Origin: Nigrospora sphaerica
Taxonomy: Eukaryota > Ascomycota > Sordariomycetes > Amphisphaeriales > Apiosporaceae
Direction of reading: 5' to 3'
DNA: 64,000 nucleotides
Assembly (NCBI GenBank): GCA_018287875.1
Contig: JAGVVL010000021.1
Location: forward strand, 620,001 to 684,000
A program made the translations under genes and the position numbers. Positions within the stretch are counted from its first letter, which is position 1. Every line of letters starts with the position of its first letter. Shown here one piece after another: positions 10,063-19,458 of the stretch. Under the pieces are notes generated by a model, which was not told the DNA's origin, ran no database searches, and was given only the letters and a program-made list of their open reading frames with translations.

Positions 10063-12180
10063 TTAACGTGGTGACTGCCGTGAGTCCTGGAGATTAAGCA
10101 AGGCTCTGAAATGCTCGAACTTTGATCTTGATAAGCTCTTCGTGAGGCCGTCTGCTGGCATGAGGTCCGTCGGCAGGTAGGTGACCTGGAAGGTCCCCTT
10201 CTGTGCCTCCTGGCGTAGCCAGAGATTAGCGATATCGACGTGCTTGAGTCTGGTGTTTATTCGCTGGTTTTCTTCAACTATAAGCCTAATAGTCTGTTGA
10301 TTATCACAGCGGAGAGTCCAAGCGTTGTCCAGGTCGATAAGCAGGTCTCTGAATAGCCGTTTTAAGGCCATGGTCTCTTTGGCTGTCATATCCAGGGCTA
10401 GGAGTTCCGCTTCCGTGGTGGATGTGGTGACAGTAGCTTGGCGAGTGGCTCTCCAGGCGATTGGGCCTCCATGGAACATCATAACGTATCCGTGGGAGGA
10501 CTTCCTGGTCGCCTCGTCGTTCGCAAAGGAGGCATCGCTAGCTATAAGCAGAACTTGAGCCTCGCTAGAGCTCTTCGAGAACCGTATGCTGAGATATCTC
10601 GTATGGTAGAGGTAACGGATAGTCCGGTCAGCTGCCTTAAAGTGCTGTTGTCCAGGGTTCGTAAGGAAACGAGAAAGCGCTGCTGCTGCGTAGGCGACGT
10701 CTGGTCTTAGGATGACTGCAGTATAGAGAATTGAGCCGACACGCTCTTGGAAAGCCTTGATCTCCGCTGGAGTTGCTTCTCCATTGTGAGGAGCTAAGTC
10801 CTCGAGTGGCAGTGGAGTTGCTGGCTCCCACCCCCGATCTCCTTGCCCGAACTTGGCGGCAATCTTCTCGATGTAGGAGTCGTGGGTAAGGGTAACGGTC
10901 CTCCGAGTCCTATCTCTGACCACTCTGATTCCGAGGAACCAGGTGATGTCTCCTTGGTCCTTAAGCTCGTACGCAGCCTTAAGATCCCGGATGAATCCGA
11001 GAGCCTTAGCTTCGTGCTCCTTCTGGTACAGAAAGAGAACGTCGTCCACGTAGAAGACCACGATAACCTCCCTCCCCGGGGTGTAGAAGAGGCAAGGCTC
11101 TTCCCGTGAGGAGATGAGCACAAGCTTCTTCAAGGTAGAGGAGAACTCCTTATACCAGAGAAGGGGTGAATCCTTCAGCCCGTATAAGGCCTTCTCGAGC
11201 TTAACACACATGCCATCCACTTTGAATCCCTCCGGGAGGTCGCAGAGAACCTGGACTTGGCCTTCTCTTAGTGCGTTCATGAAGGCTCCGACCACGTCGA
11301 ATTGTTTGCACTCGAGGTCTCCGTCTGCCGCGAGAGCCATAACGGTGCGAAAGGTCTTTGCTGCGAGAGTAGCAGCGTAGGTGCTCTCAAGGTTGTCGAC
11401 CTTCTGGAGGTCTCCACGTACGCAGATCCGAGCTTTGCACTCCTGGAGCTCTCCCTCCTCATTGAACTTGTACTTGAACACCCACTTCAGAGGGAGCGGT
11501 CTCTGGCCGATTTGAGGACGGTGAACTAGTCTCCAGACGTTCTGGGCTTCGAGCTTGCCGATCTCTTTCTGGCAGCCTTCGAGGAAGAGCTTTCCGTACG
11601 GATGGTTATATAAGTCTCTGAACTTAGTCGGTTCTGGCGGGAGGTTGGACATGTGCGTAGGCTTCTGAGTGACTGCTGCAGAGAACACCGAGTGGAGCGT
11701 GAGATGGGCGCGCTCTCCGGCTGTTATCATGTCGGACGGTGTCATAAAGAATACGAGGAAGCTCTCCCAGCTGTATCGGTTGAACTGGGGGTCTTCCTGA
11801 TGGAGTTGTGAGACTGCGAAGTTTCTAGAGGAGTGACCCTGGCGGTCTCTGATCCTCTGGCTGCTTCTCGGTTGTCTGGTTTCTATTGGAGCTTGCTCGG
11901 AAACAGAGGCTCCTAAGCCGGTCTCTTGACCTTCGAGGCTCGTGGTCGGTTCCAGTTCATGGGTGTTAACCATTATGGAACTCCGGACTTCCCAGTCATC
12001 TTCCGGAGAGACTGGATGTTCAGGTGGAGTAGCGACCTCCCCTGGGTGGTCAGGCAGAGTAGCGATCTCTCCTGGAGTGTCAGGCAGAGTAGCGATCTCT
12101 CCTGGAGTGTCAGGCAAAGTGGTGTTCTCCCCTGGTGTGTCGGGAACAGAGGTGATCTTTCCCAGGTCAGGCAGAGACGT
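10063..12180 (-). CDS. copia reverse transcriptase and RNase H (polyprotein 3' part)
   Basis: About 700 codons, open from near 12190. An N-terminal linker holds a tandem repeat of TPGEIATLPD-like decapeptides (12000-12180). Then the Ty1/copia RT: RLVHRPQIGQRPLPLKWVFK, YGLKDSPLLWYKEF and the catalytic YVDDVLF. The RNase H domain follows: SDASFANDEATRKSS, TTSTTEAELLALD and KHVDIANLWLRQEA. It stops at 10063 just before the polypurine tract. It is part of a single gag-pol polyprotein; an apparent single-base loss in a GGG run near 12186-12188 separates it from the integrase frame. It copies element RNA to cDNA in cytoplasmic particles. Confidence 0.9.
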   Translation of the reverse strand, partial: TSLPDLGKITSVPDTPGENTTLPDTPGEIATLPDTPGEIATLPDHPGEVATPPEHPVSPEDDWEVRSSIMVNTHELEPTTSLEGQETGLGASVSEQAPIETRQPRSSQRIRDRQGHSSRNFAVSQLHQEDPQFNRYSWESFLVFFMTPSDMITAGERAHLTLHSVFSAAVTQKPTHMSNLPPEPTKFRDLYNHPYGKLFLEGCQKEIGKLEAQNVWRLVHRPQIGQRPLPLKWVFKYKFNEEGELQECKARICVRGDLQKVDNLESTYAATLAAKTFRTVMALAADGDLECKQFDVVGAFMNALREGQVQVLCDLPEGFKVDGMCVKLEKALYGLKDSPLLWYKEFSSTLKKLVLISSREEPCLFYTPGREVIVVFYVDDVLFLYQKEHEAKALGFIRDLKAAYELKDQGDITWFLGIRVVRDRTRRTVTLTHDSYIEKIAAKFGQGDRGWEPATPLPLEDLAPHNGEATPAEIKAFQERVGSILYTAVILRPDVAYAAAALSRFLTNPGQQHFKAADRTIRYLYHTRYLSIRFSKSSSEAQVLLIASDASFANDEATRKSSHGYVMMFHGGPIAWRATRQATVTTSTTEAELLALDMTAKETMALKRLFRDLLIDLDNAWTLRCDNQQTIRLIVEENQRINTRLKHVDIANLWLRQEAQKGTFQVTYLPTDLMPADGLTKSLSRSKFEHFRALLNLQDSRQSPR

Positions 12181-13511
12181 GGTCTCCCTGGTGTGTCGCC
12201 AGTTCTGTGTCGAAGCTCCTCGTACTGAGGCCGCTTACTGGCATCCAGCAGCTCCTCCTGTTGAGGCCGCTCGCTGGCTGTACGAAGCTCCTCATGTTGA
12301 GGCTGCTTCTCTGGATCTTGTGAGGTGCTCTCATCCAGAGCTTCCTCACCCCCCATAGAAGTGGCGTCATGACTGCCAGTTTCTAGGGGTTGCGGTGTCA
12401 CCCTCGGTGTAAGGGGGGGGCAAGGATCTCTTCTTTGCTCAGATGAGGGCTCGTGAGGTGGCGTTGAAGACCAAGGTTGGCCACCCTCGGTCTCGTCGGC
12501 TTCCTCACCCTCCATCTGGCGCGGAGTCGTGCTTTGATCCCCTGTATCCCACACGTCCAGCATGTTCAACACGAAAGTGGTCTCTGTTTCATCTTCTTCC
12601 CATGTTGAGATGCTCCTAGCAAGGGGCTCTGCAATCTCAAGGGGTAGAGATCCTTCGTCTTGAGGTGTGTAGAACATGCGTTCGTTGAACTGCACGTCAC
12701 GTGTGGTGATGACTCTTTTAAGAGCAGGTATCCAGATACGGTAGAGCCTACTGGCAACGTAACCGACTAGATAGCCTAGATGCGCTCTTGGTCTGACCTT
12801 GAAAGCTCTCTTCTTTCTTCCCAGTGCCCTGTCTTGATCGAGGGGGTACGCTCTGCAGCCATACGCGAAGATTCCTCCCCAGTCAGGGCGGAGATCCACG
12901 GTAAGGGCCTTAGTGGTCTCTGGAGCGTACCATCGAAAGTACTGGGTGAACCATGTATCCAATCTCTCATTAGGGCTCTTGAACCCGTGGGCTTTTGCTG
13001 GGCTCATCCCATGCAACCATGCTGCCGCTTTGGTGACCTCTGGCCAGAGATTCTCTGGGAGGTTCGCACCAAGCCTCATTTTTAGGGCTCGATTAATAAT
13101 CTCTTGCCCTGCTCTCTCGCTTCCACCGTTTGACTCTGAGGTCTGTGGTGGAGCTAGCTCGAGTTCGATGCCTTCGTCTTTAGCCCATAGAGTGTAGACT
13201 GTCTCTCCATGCCTAGAGATCACTGAGGTGTCGTTATCCGAGCGGATCGTGGTGACATTGAGTCTCCATTTCCTGCGGACCCAGGTTTCGAACCTCTGGA
13301 GGGCAGTGAAGACCGTGTCTTGTGTCTTGTCTCTTAATGGGAAGGCGAAGAGCTTGCCACTGTACTCATCCTTGATCACAAGGAGCCAGTTGGATCTGTC
13401 GTACGCTGGGGAAAGTCGAAGAGGTCCCAAGAGATCCTCCAAAAAGGACGTGGAGATCTCTGATCGGAAGCTCCTCTCCAGACCTGTCTCGTGGCGTGTG
13501 TAACAGCACAC
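11973..13511 (-). CDS. copia integrase (polyprotein middle part)
   Basis: Integrase core of the polyprotein, joining element cDNA to chromosomal DNA. Motifs: NWLLVIKDEYSGKLFAF, the second aspartate in TTIRSDNDTSV and the glutamate in TSESNGGSERAGQEI. The first catalytic aspartate (WDLFDF) is in the frame that ends at 13376, separated by an apparent one-base loss in a GGGG/CCCC run at 13408-13411. A C-terminal extension rich in E, P and S leads into the decapeptide repeat. The end beyond about 12190 is probably out-of-frame read-through of the repeat, the true continuation being the RT frame. Confidence 0.88.
   Translation of the reverse strand: MCCYTRHETGLERSFRSEISTSFLEDLLGPLRLSPAYDRSNWLLVIKDEYSGKLFAFPLRDKTQDTVFTALQRFETWVRRKWRLNVTTIRSDNDTSVISRHGETVYTLWAKDEGIELELAPPQTSESNGGSERAGQEIINRALKMRLGANLPENLWPEVTKAAAWLHGMSPAKAHGFKSPNERLDTWFTQYFRWYAPETTKALTVDLRPDWGGIFAYGCRAYPLDQDRALGRKKRAFKVRPRAHLGYLVGYVASRLYRIWIPALKRVITTRDVQFNERMFYTPQDEGSLPLEIAEPLARSISTWEEDETETTFVLNMLDVWDTGDQSTTPRQMEGEEADETEGGQPWSSTPPHEPSSEQRRDPCPPLTPRVTPQPLETGSHDATSMGGEEALDESTSQDPEKQPQHEELRTASERPQQEELLDASKRPQYEELRHRTGDTPGRPRLCLTWERSPLFPTHQGRTPLCLTLQERSLLCLTLQERSLLCLTTQGRSLLHLNIQSLRKMTGKSGVP
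12000..12130 (-). repeat. 30-bp tandem repeat in the copia integrase-RT linker
   Basis: Three to four near-identical units (CAGGCAGAGTAGCGATCTCT followed by CCTGGAGTGT) encode repeats of TPGEIATLPD. They lie in the non-enzymatic linker, where copy-number change would be tolerated. Confidence 0.8.
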
Positions 13512-13853
13512 TGTTCGCAGTCGATTCTCCTTGTGCCTTGGATTTCCACGTTACGAGCGTTCTGCACTAGAGCTCTGAGGTTCTCCGGACCAAGGTGACC
13601 TGAACGGAGATGCCAGAGGTGTTCCTCGTCTTGCCGTGGCTTGAGGTAGTCTCTCGATTTCTTCCAGGCTCTGCGCACTCTTTCTGTGGTGATGACTGGG
13701 GCGAGAACAATGCTTGCGAAGCTCACTGATGCTATGCTGCGAGACTGGTGGTAGATGGAAACAGACTTGTATTCAAGGAACACTAGGTTATGGCGGCGCT
13801 GGAGGTCGGCCACTACCTTGTTCTGGTCCATCTTCCCCAACGGAGAGTGCAGT
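13376..13853 (-). CDS. copia GAG-pre-integrase zinc region and integrase start
   Basis: Contains the HHCC zinc-binding segment HLWHLRSGHLGPENLRALV, then CEQC, which precedes copia integrases, and the start of the integrase core (ISWDLFDF with the first catalytic Asp). Open between two apparent single-base losses (near 13853 and at 13408-13411), so it is one segment of the polyprotein rather than a separate gene. Confidence 0.85.
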
Positions 13854-14245
13854 CGAGACCACAGTACCAGACGCCATTAGCTCGGAGAGCGGCCTCTGAG
13901 ATGATGTTGACATGGAAGCCTTCAACCACGACGACGTTGGTGAGCATAAGGTCCTCGGTGTTCTTGCCTCTGGATCCATGGAGAACCCCTTAAGCAGTCG
14001 CCTCCCAGTGCCGGAGATCGGGAACGAGGTTGTGCCTGCCTCAATAGTCTCCCCATTAACGCAGGGGGCAAAGGAGCCGCTGATCAGGAGAGACTTAGAG
14101 TTAACTAGGTGCCGAGAGCCGCAGTTGTCTAGGAGTGTGGAGTCTGCGAGCGGATGGCGTGACGCCATGGCTGCGTAGATGCCTTGGTTCGAGACCGGCA
14201 GTTCGAAAAGACCAGGGTCGATAAGAGCAGCTGAGAGGATCCGGG
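13788..14245 (-). CDS. copia protease segment
   Basis: The aspartic-protease region sits here: STLLDNCGSRHLVNS takes the place of the usual LLDSGASRHL, so the D-[ST]-G triad reads D-N-C-G. This segment lies between apparent base losses at 14243-14246 and about 13976. Downstream of 13976 the protein-like frame is the one reading NTEDLMLTNVVVVEGFHVN. The altered triad could be a real variant, or a local sequence error could distort it. The protease would cut the Gag-Pol polyprotein inside particles. Confidence 0.7.
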
Positions 14246-15475
14246 GTAGGCTGAGCTATCGTTGGTGAGGAGCCCCTCCCCCTGAAGCTTCTCCCTAAGT
14301 GATCGCCACCTGTTATTTGACGTAAGCCTGTTTCTGATCTTTTCTTGGACTTGGTCGCTGAACGTTGGGTCTGGTTGGCGTCTTAGGGCTCGATTTAGAG
14401 TTTCGCATGCCTCTGGAGTCCATTTATGCTTTCGGTCCAGCGTGGGTAGACAGGGGCACTGATGTCGATCCCTGTTTCTTCCGGATGCGTCGGCCTTGGC
14501 GTTCTCCTGAGAGTCCTTGTCCATGGTTGCGAAGATTTTGGGGGTTCCCTTTGTCCCCGGACCCTGGGTTTCTTCGTTGCTTAGTGCAATAGAGAACGCT
14601 ATGCCCATCTGCTCTAGAGTAGGCAGTGCCTCGCCCATGGCTTGCCGAAATTCAATGGCGCTCAGCTGCTGAGAGGCCCAGGTGGGAGAGATCTTTGCCT
14701 TGATAGCGTTGAGGAACTCGGTGATAGCAAGCTCTCCCTGGACCTCTGGGATCTTGTAGATCTTCCCTTGGAGATAAGCCCTGTACCAGCGGTCGTACCA
14801 CGCGGTAGGAGAGACGTTGCCTTTTCTGCCTTCTTGAAGAACCACCTGATAGTCCCTTCGGACCTGAGTCTCGACAGCTGAGTCCGTTGGCTTGTAGCGT
14901 CTTCGAAGGATTCGAACGAGGTCTTGAGCAGTGTTCTTCTCCTGGAGAACCATCTCAGCCTGGGCTGACTGGAGAATAGTAGGAGTAACAGTGCTACAGA
15001 TCCAGTCCCAGATCTTCGCGTAGCGTCCGGCGAGAACCTGGCTTCGTGCCTCGTGTTGGCGATGCTCGTATCTGGCTTGCTCGAGTTCTCTGGAGATGGC
15101 TTCCTCGGAGATCGTCGCTTGCGCTCGCGTAGTATGACCGGCCTCCGTGGTCTGTCCCGCTTGGACTGCTTGGAGAGTGCGACGGGCCGATTCTCGCGTT
15201 GGGACTTGCGAGCTGAGGTTCGGTCTCGTTTGGTCTGGACCTTCAGGGTCGATGAGGTGCCAGATCTCACGGTTGGTAGCATGGAATTTGAGGGCAGTAT
15301 ACCAAGCTGGAAAGGAGTTCCGGTCCTTCAGCTTGGTGTCTGACGGGATCGAGTCCTCGGACTGCATCCTGATAAGTTTCGAGAGAGAATGACTGGGATA
15401 AGAGAGAGAGAGAGAGAGAAAGACCGTCCTGTGTACGTGATAGAGTGCAGCTTTGCAGCAGCGCTCCGGGCTCAT
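14129..15475 (-). CDS. copia Gag
   Basis: 448 codons. The core carries the usual copia capsid signature: KLKDRNSFPAWYTALKFHAT, REIWHLIDPEG, further on WDWICSTVTPTILQSAQA and TAWYDRWYRAYLQGK. The first ATG (15475) lies inside the primer-binding site and is the complement of the initiator tRNA anticodon. A second in-frame ATG at 15367, just before the conserved region, is the more conventional start. A GA-rich stretch (15400-15420) codes the Leu-Ser run between them. The frame passes into protease through an apparent one-base loss at 14243-14246. The last ~35 residues before the stop at 14129 are therefore probably not real. Confidence 0.85.
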   Translation of the reverse strand: MSPERCCKAALYHVHRTVFLSLSLSYPSHSLSKLIRMQSEDSIPSDTKLKDRNSFPAWYTALKFHATNREIWHLIDPEGPDQTRPNLSSQVPTRESARRTLQAVQAGQTTEAGHTTRAQATISEEAISRELEQARYEHRQHEARSQVLAGRYAKIWDWICSTVTPTILQSAQAEMVLQEKNTAQDLVRILRRRYKPTDSAVETQVRRDYQVVLQEGRKGNVSPTAWYDRWYRAYLQGKIYKIPEVQGELAITEFLNAIKAKISPTWASQQLSAIEFRQAMGEALPTLEQMGIAFSIALSNEETQGPGTKGTPKIFATMDKDSQENAKADASGRNRDRHQCPCLPTLDRKHKWTPEACETLNRALRRQPDPTFSDQVQEKIRNRLTSNNRWRSLREKLQGEGLLTNDSSAYPGSSQLLLSTLVFSNCRSRTKASTQPWRHAIRSQTPHS

Positions 15476-15479
15476 AACC
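15461..15479 (-). other. copia primer-binding site for an initiator-Met half-tRNA
   Basis: Directly inside the 5' LTR the coding strand reads GGTTATGAGCCCGGAGCGC. This is the complement of the anticodon arm of eukaryotic initiator tRNA-Met (GGGCTCATAACC with stem and part of the D arm), not of a tRNA 3' end. Drosophila copia uses such a primer, a 5' half of tRNA-iMet cut in the anticodon loop. Confidence 0.8.
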
Positions 15480-15689
15480 TGTCACGCTTGCAGGAGATCG
15501 GAGGTATAGGTCAGATAAGGAATGTAGAAGTCGCCCCGAGCCTCCTAAGTGAGACCCGGACTGAAGACCTAGTTAAATACAGGTAGAGGAGTGGAGGGTA
15601 CCCCTTGTAAGCCCTCTGGTCGCTGGTTGGTCAGGTCAGGTGACCTGCAGACCCTGAATCTCTACTTCAGGGGTCTCTTCAGCGCGACA
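15480..15689 (-). repeat. copia 5' LTR
   Basis: 210 bp, identical by eye to 9719-9928. The right flank 15690-15694 is TGAAT, the target duplication. Confidence 0.95.
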
Positions 15690-15855
15690 TGAATACATGG
15701 AGATGCTAGAAGAAGTTCATTGTTCTTAGCCTGGCGGCGTATAATTAGCCAGCTCATAAGTCGTCTTACGCATACATACCGGGCCGGGTCTTTGCATTCT
15801 CTGCGAATGCTTCCATCTATCCCAATCACCCTCTACAGAAGCTGAACCTCTCTAC

Positions 15856-16257
15856 ATGCCAGTCTTATCCAGCCTGGCGCTGACCTACCACGCTATGGAT
15901 GCAAGAAAGAAGGCGCACCAACCACGGCCCTACCCATACTCGCCTGCGTTAGTCGACATCGAAGTTCGCAACCTCGGAGGTACGACAAGCACCTGCGATA
16001 TGGCACCCAAGAACATCCAAGCTATGAAAACCCCTATCTCCCACCAAGAGCGGTTAGTGGAGCTGTCGCGAGAAAACGGAAGGCTTAGGCAGGAAGCACT
16101 GTATTTTAGGGGTCTCACGAGTGAGGTCACGCCCCTTCTATCAGTGTTGCGATATCACCTTGATGGACTCTCCTCCACTGTGCGCAAATGTAACGAAAAG
16201 ATTAACCAGGCCAATGCCCAGTGGGAAGTGGAGGAAAATGAAAGAAGCCGCTGGTGA
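15856..16257 (+). CDS. Hypothetical coiled-coil protein
   Basis: A 133-codon intronless frame with ATG at 15856, about 165 bp from the copia insertion. Family not recognised. The N-terminal third is basic and proline-containing. Residues ~60-130 form a likely helical coiled coil (ERLVELSRENGRLRQEALYF, then LLSVLRYHLDGLSS and RKCNEKINQANAQWEVEENE). It may be cut short, since a second plus-strand frame (16121-16435) overlaps its end. The copia element lies in what would be its upstream region and may have altered its expression. Confidence 0.45.
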   Translation: MPVLSSLALTYHAMDARKKAHQPRPYPYSPALVDIEVRNLGGTTSTCDMAPKNIQAMKTPISHQERLVELSRENGRLRQEALYFRGLTSEVTPLLSVLRYHLDGLSSTVRKCNEKINQANAQWEVEENERSRW

Positions 16258-17326
16258 CAAGATGTTGGCAGGGCCAGCCTCGTTTCTTCCTATATATACC
16301 ACCATTTGCCTTAGAGCAATAGGCGGTTCTGTCTTTTACCTCAGCTGGTTCAATGGTCTTGTCAACACGAGACTATTCGAGGATAACTTTAAGGCAGCAG
16401 TGTTGGAAAATTCTGTTGTACGCCTCGGCAACTGAACTGCGGCTGTGAAACTACTGTATCCTTGCGTAGTTGAATCTGAAATAGAAACTGCTACCGTGTG
16501 CATGCTTTCTGATGCCCGAGCTCGCGAAGTAAGCTATGTTCCTAACCAAATGGCAGTGGAACTAAGAAGAAAGAGAAACGATAGGGATATATTGCCCATA
16601 GGAGGCAAATCAGTCTCAGTATATATCTGTGTTGCTGTACACAAACATATTCGTATACACACACGCGCACCCATGCGCGCGATCCATGGTCACCCGGGTG
16701 GCTGTGTCTAAAGGGCAACTACCGCCACTGGGCTTACAGTATTTGTGGCGTCGCCAGTTTTTTGTCTTCGGGTTTTAGCATCTCAGTTCGGGATCTACAT
16801 CCATGCTCTCGTACTGCTGTTAAAATCGTCGCTGTCGGAATTCAAGCCACAGATGAGCAGGCGTGACGGAATGCACATAGACGGGAATACTGGACGTCCG
16901 TCCATTAGTATGTGCCATGTATTGCTTTAGTAGGCGAATCCCACTGTGCCTCTACTCATTACAGTGGTTTCGTTAGCAGATAAAGGGAACCATTTACGGC
17001 TTAGCGAAGTGTTTAGTAGCGCTGGACTACGAATAGAGACTAGCACTATCTGACACCATAAGCCGAAAGTTTGTCCTGTCCGAAGTAGCTTAATGTGTGT
17101 GCTCCTATATCAGATGCGGCACTTCTACTCCTACTGTTCTAAGTAGGCCGCTAGCAAACCTGACACTAGTGGTCGGGATCAAATCTGCTGTGGTTCGGAA
17201 GCTGCGTCCTGCATGTATTAAAGGAGGCTAGTAGAGTGGACCGGCTTGTTCGTATGTACATATGTAAGATTTAATAGCCTTAGATCGAGTGAATCCGGTA
17301 CATGTGCGAATTGCAAGCGATTGATA
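16258..17326. other. Intergenic, no recognised gene
   Basis: Contains a short alternating purine-pyrimidine stretch (ACACACGCGCACCCATGCGCGC, about 16656-16680). Otherwise I see nothing supportable. Confidence 0.35.
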
Positions 17327-17328
17327 TA

Positions 17329-17376
17329 AGGTAGTGTACCCACCACGGGACCGACCTATCAAACCGCCACCAGTTT
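17329..17376 (+). repeat. Terminal inverted repeat (left) of the 17329-19456 element
   Basis: AGGTAGTGTACCCACCACGG onward to CCGCCACCAGTTT; pairs with 19409-19456. Confidence 0.92.
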
Positions 17377-17644
17377 CAGAGACCTCATGATGTGAGAAAA
17401 AAACAAAACAAATCAATTATCTCAACAACCAGAGTAGGTACAGACAAACCGATTAGTTTCAAGAAATGATGATTAACTCCTCTACCTCTGACTCGCTTTC
17501 TTCTGTAGAACTGTGTCGCACTTCAGGGGACGTGAGGAACGAGGTTCTAGTTGTTCTATTAGGAAAAACAAAGGAAACCTATCTGAGGATCCAGACGTAG
17601 ATATAGTAGCTCCGTAGCCCGCCTGACAGGCTAGGCTGTTGAGC

Positions 17645-19282
17645 TTACATAAAGTCACGTGACCTGGTAGGCTTGTTAGTGACAATAGGCTCGTCTCGCG
17701 ACAAACTGTCTATCGTAATCGATGGAGAACGCGCAGTGACCGTAGCCCCTTTACCGCTAGAGGTCACCATCTCTGCTTTCGCATTACGGACGTCCAACAT
17801 ACTCACGAACCTCTCCTGGGCAGTTTGATTGACTCTACGGCGCTTCTGAGGCTTCTGGTGCTCCAGCGCTGCTGCAAATTGGTCTCGTTCGTGCTTGAGG
17901 CTGGAGATCTGAGCGGCTGCTTGGTCCAAGGCCCTGCCAGTCTTCCGGAATACTTGGTGCAGCGTGGCGTTGTTATAAACTGTATCGACGCTACGCAGTT
18001 CTCGATGGATATCCTGGACCTGCCTTGAAGACCTTGGTGTTCTGACGTCTAGAGCAGATATCTGAGACAGCAGAGGGTCCTCTGTTGGCTGTGGAACGCT
18101 CCAAGTTGCCCCCTCTGGCCTGTCTCGCTCTCTCTGTCTCGCTAGTCGGCTGTTGAGAGGCTTAGAAGCCTCCCTTGGATAGATTCCGGTTGCTTTCCAG
18201 CCTGTGGCTATATGGACTGGAGTCATAGCAACCTTCCGAGCCTTGTTCCAGGCCTCCAGGAACTCTGGCTTCTTCGGAGTCATCGTCAAGCTGGATACGC
18301 AGGCTTGACGAAGGAACTTCCGGTACGCGCGCTTTAATACGCTGAAGGGACCAAGGTCCAGAGGCTGGAGAACCTGTGAGGTGTGCGCCGGAAGGAAGTT
18401 CAACCAGACTTTCGATTCGAAGCAGGTCAACATAAACTCTTCGCTGCAGTGGCTTGCGTGGCCATCGAGGATGAGGTGTCGCCACTGTTCAGGGTCTTCT
18501 GGAGCAGTCCGGGGTAGGAATAACTGCTGTAGCCAGCGCAGTCCAATTGATTTGCTGGTCCAGCCAGCCTCCGAGGCTTCGAAGCGCCAGTCTGCGAAGT
18601 CCTCTTCGTCTGACTGTGTTGAGAACCACTGCTGTTGGACCGTCTTGCCCTTCAAGATCACCAGCGGCGGCAGCGCTTTGCCATCAGCAGAGATAGCCTC
18701 TAAAGAGGTCGACCACTCGCCTCTGGCTGTATCCATAGTAAAGACCTCGTTAAGAGAAGCCGGCCCAATGACGAAGGGACAGTCTCCAAGGCCAATCTGA
18801 GCCCCAATCTCATCGAAGTTCCAGGTGTGCTCTGGTGGTATACTGGCGAGGCGGTCCTCGGTTAACCTTGAGAAGAACTCCTCAATGTTGTCACGAGAGG
18901 CTCCGTTAATGCGATGGAAATCGATCCCAGTGGACATCGTGGTCTTCAGCTGCGGCCAGCGCTTAAAGAAACGTACGTGCCAGCGCTTTCCGATGAAGTG
19001 GCTGTTGCCAGACTGGCTGATGATTGATTGAGCGTATAAACGAAAGCGGTTATGTTGAGGAGCCCAGCCAAGTCTGGCCTGGAGCAACACCCACTGGACC
19101 AGCCAGAACTCCTGCTCCTCACTGAGGGCTTGACGGTGCTTCTGAGCGCTTCTTTAAATAGGTTTGCTCTCGAAACGACACGTTAAATAGTGTCTAGAGA
19201 CTCGATATCGCTTGGCGACCGACCGAATTGATTCACCGTGGCAGATGCGGTGGAGAGCGGCAGCCAGCTGCACTTCATCCAT
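17645..19282 (-). pseudogene. pogo/Fot transposase with one nonsense codon
   Basis: The full reading frame begins at ATG 19282 (MDEVQLAAALHRICHGES, a psq-type helix-turn-helix) and runs to 17645, 545 codons. It is interrupted only by a TAA at 19154-19156. The codon context fits CAA-to-TAA, a C-to-T change in a CpA step. The part after the stop, open from 19090 at the next in-frame ATG, holds the catalytic residues in WNFDEIG, ILDGHASH and LQPLD with 35-residue spacing between the last two, then a coiled-coil, basic tail. Translation restarting at 19090 would lack the DNA-binding region, so this copy is probably non-autonomous. Confidence 0.88.
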
Positions 19283-19408
19283 ATTTGTTGGTATCGAAAG
19301 AAAGATAAGAGCACAATGATTTGATTAAATCTGGTTTCCTTGCGATACGACTAGTGACTGTAAAAATATTTGCTGTTGAAACGCCGAGAACAGCCTCAAA
19401 CTGTCTCA

Positions 19409-19456
19409 AAACTGGTGGCGGTTTGATGGGTCGGTTCCTTGATGGGTACACTACCT
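19409..19456 (-). repeat. Terminal inverted repeat (right) of the 17329-19456 element
   Basis: Inverted copy of 17329-17376; abuts TA at 19457-19458. Confidence 0.92.
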
Positions 19457-19458
19457 TA

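Larger units (their letters stand above)
9719..15689 (-). mobile_element. Ty1/copia LTR retrotransposon, very recent insertion
   Basis: A 5971-bp element in minus orientation with two identical 210-bp LTRs (9719-9928, 15480-15689) that start TG and end CA, flanked by a 5-bp target duplication TGAAT (9714-9718, 15690-15694). Domain order is gag, protease, GAG-pre-integrase zinc region, integrase, then reverse transcriptase/RNase H, as in the copia group. Primer site at 15461-15479, polypurine tract at 9929-9938. The reading frame is broken at about five places, each looking like a single missing base. The identical LTRs say it inserted very recently, so either it was mobilised by proteins from another copy or the breaks are sequencing errors. 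Confidence 0.95.
17329..19456 (-). mobile_element. pogo/Fot-type DNA transposon, second family
   Basis: Complete element of 2128 bp with 48-bp inverted repeats (17329-17376, 19409-19456) starting AGGTAGTGTACCCA and differing at about five positions. TA dinucleotides flank it at 17327-17328 and 19457-19458. It encodes a transposase on the minus strand with one stop codon. Its repeats are unrelated to those of 3171-5035, so this is a different family. Confidence 0.93.

Noticed and set aside
11926..12358. Plus-strand frames with repeated peptides in copia
   Set aside because: They are shadows of the tandem repeat coding for TPGEIATLPD on the minus strand.
12117..15475. Introns or programmed frameshifts as cause of the copia frame breaks
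   Set aside because: There are about five breaks, no consistent splice signals or slippery sites, and each is solved by one base; programmed shifting would explain at most one.
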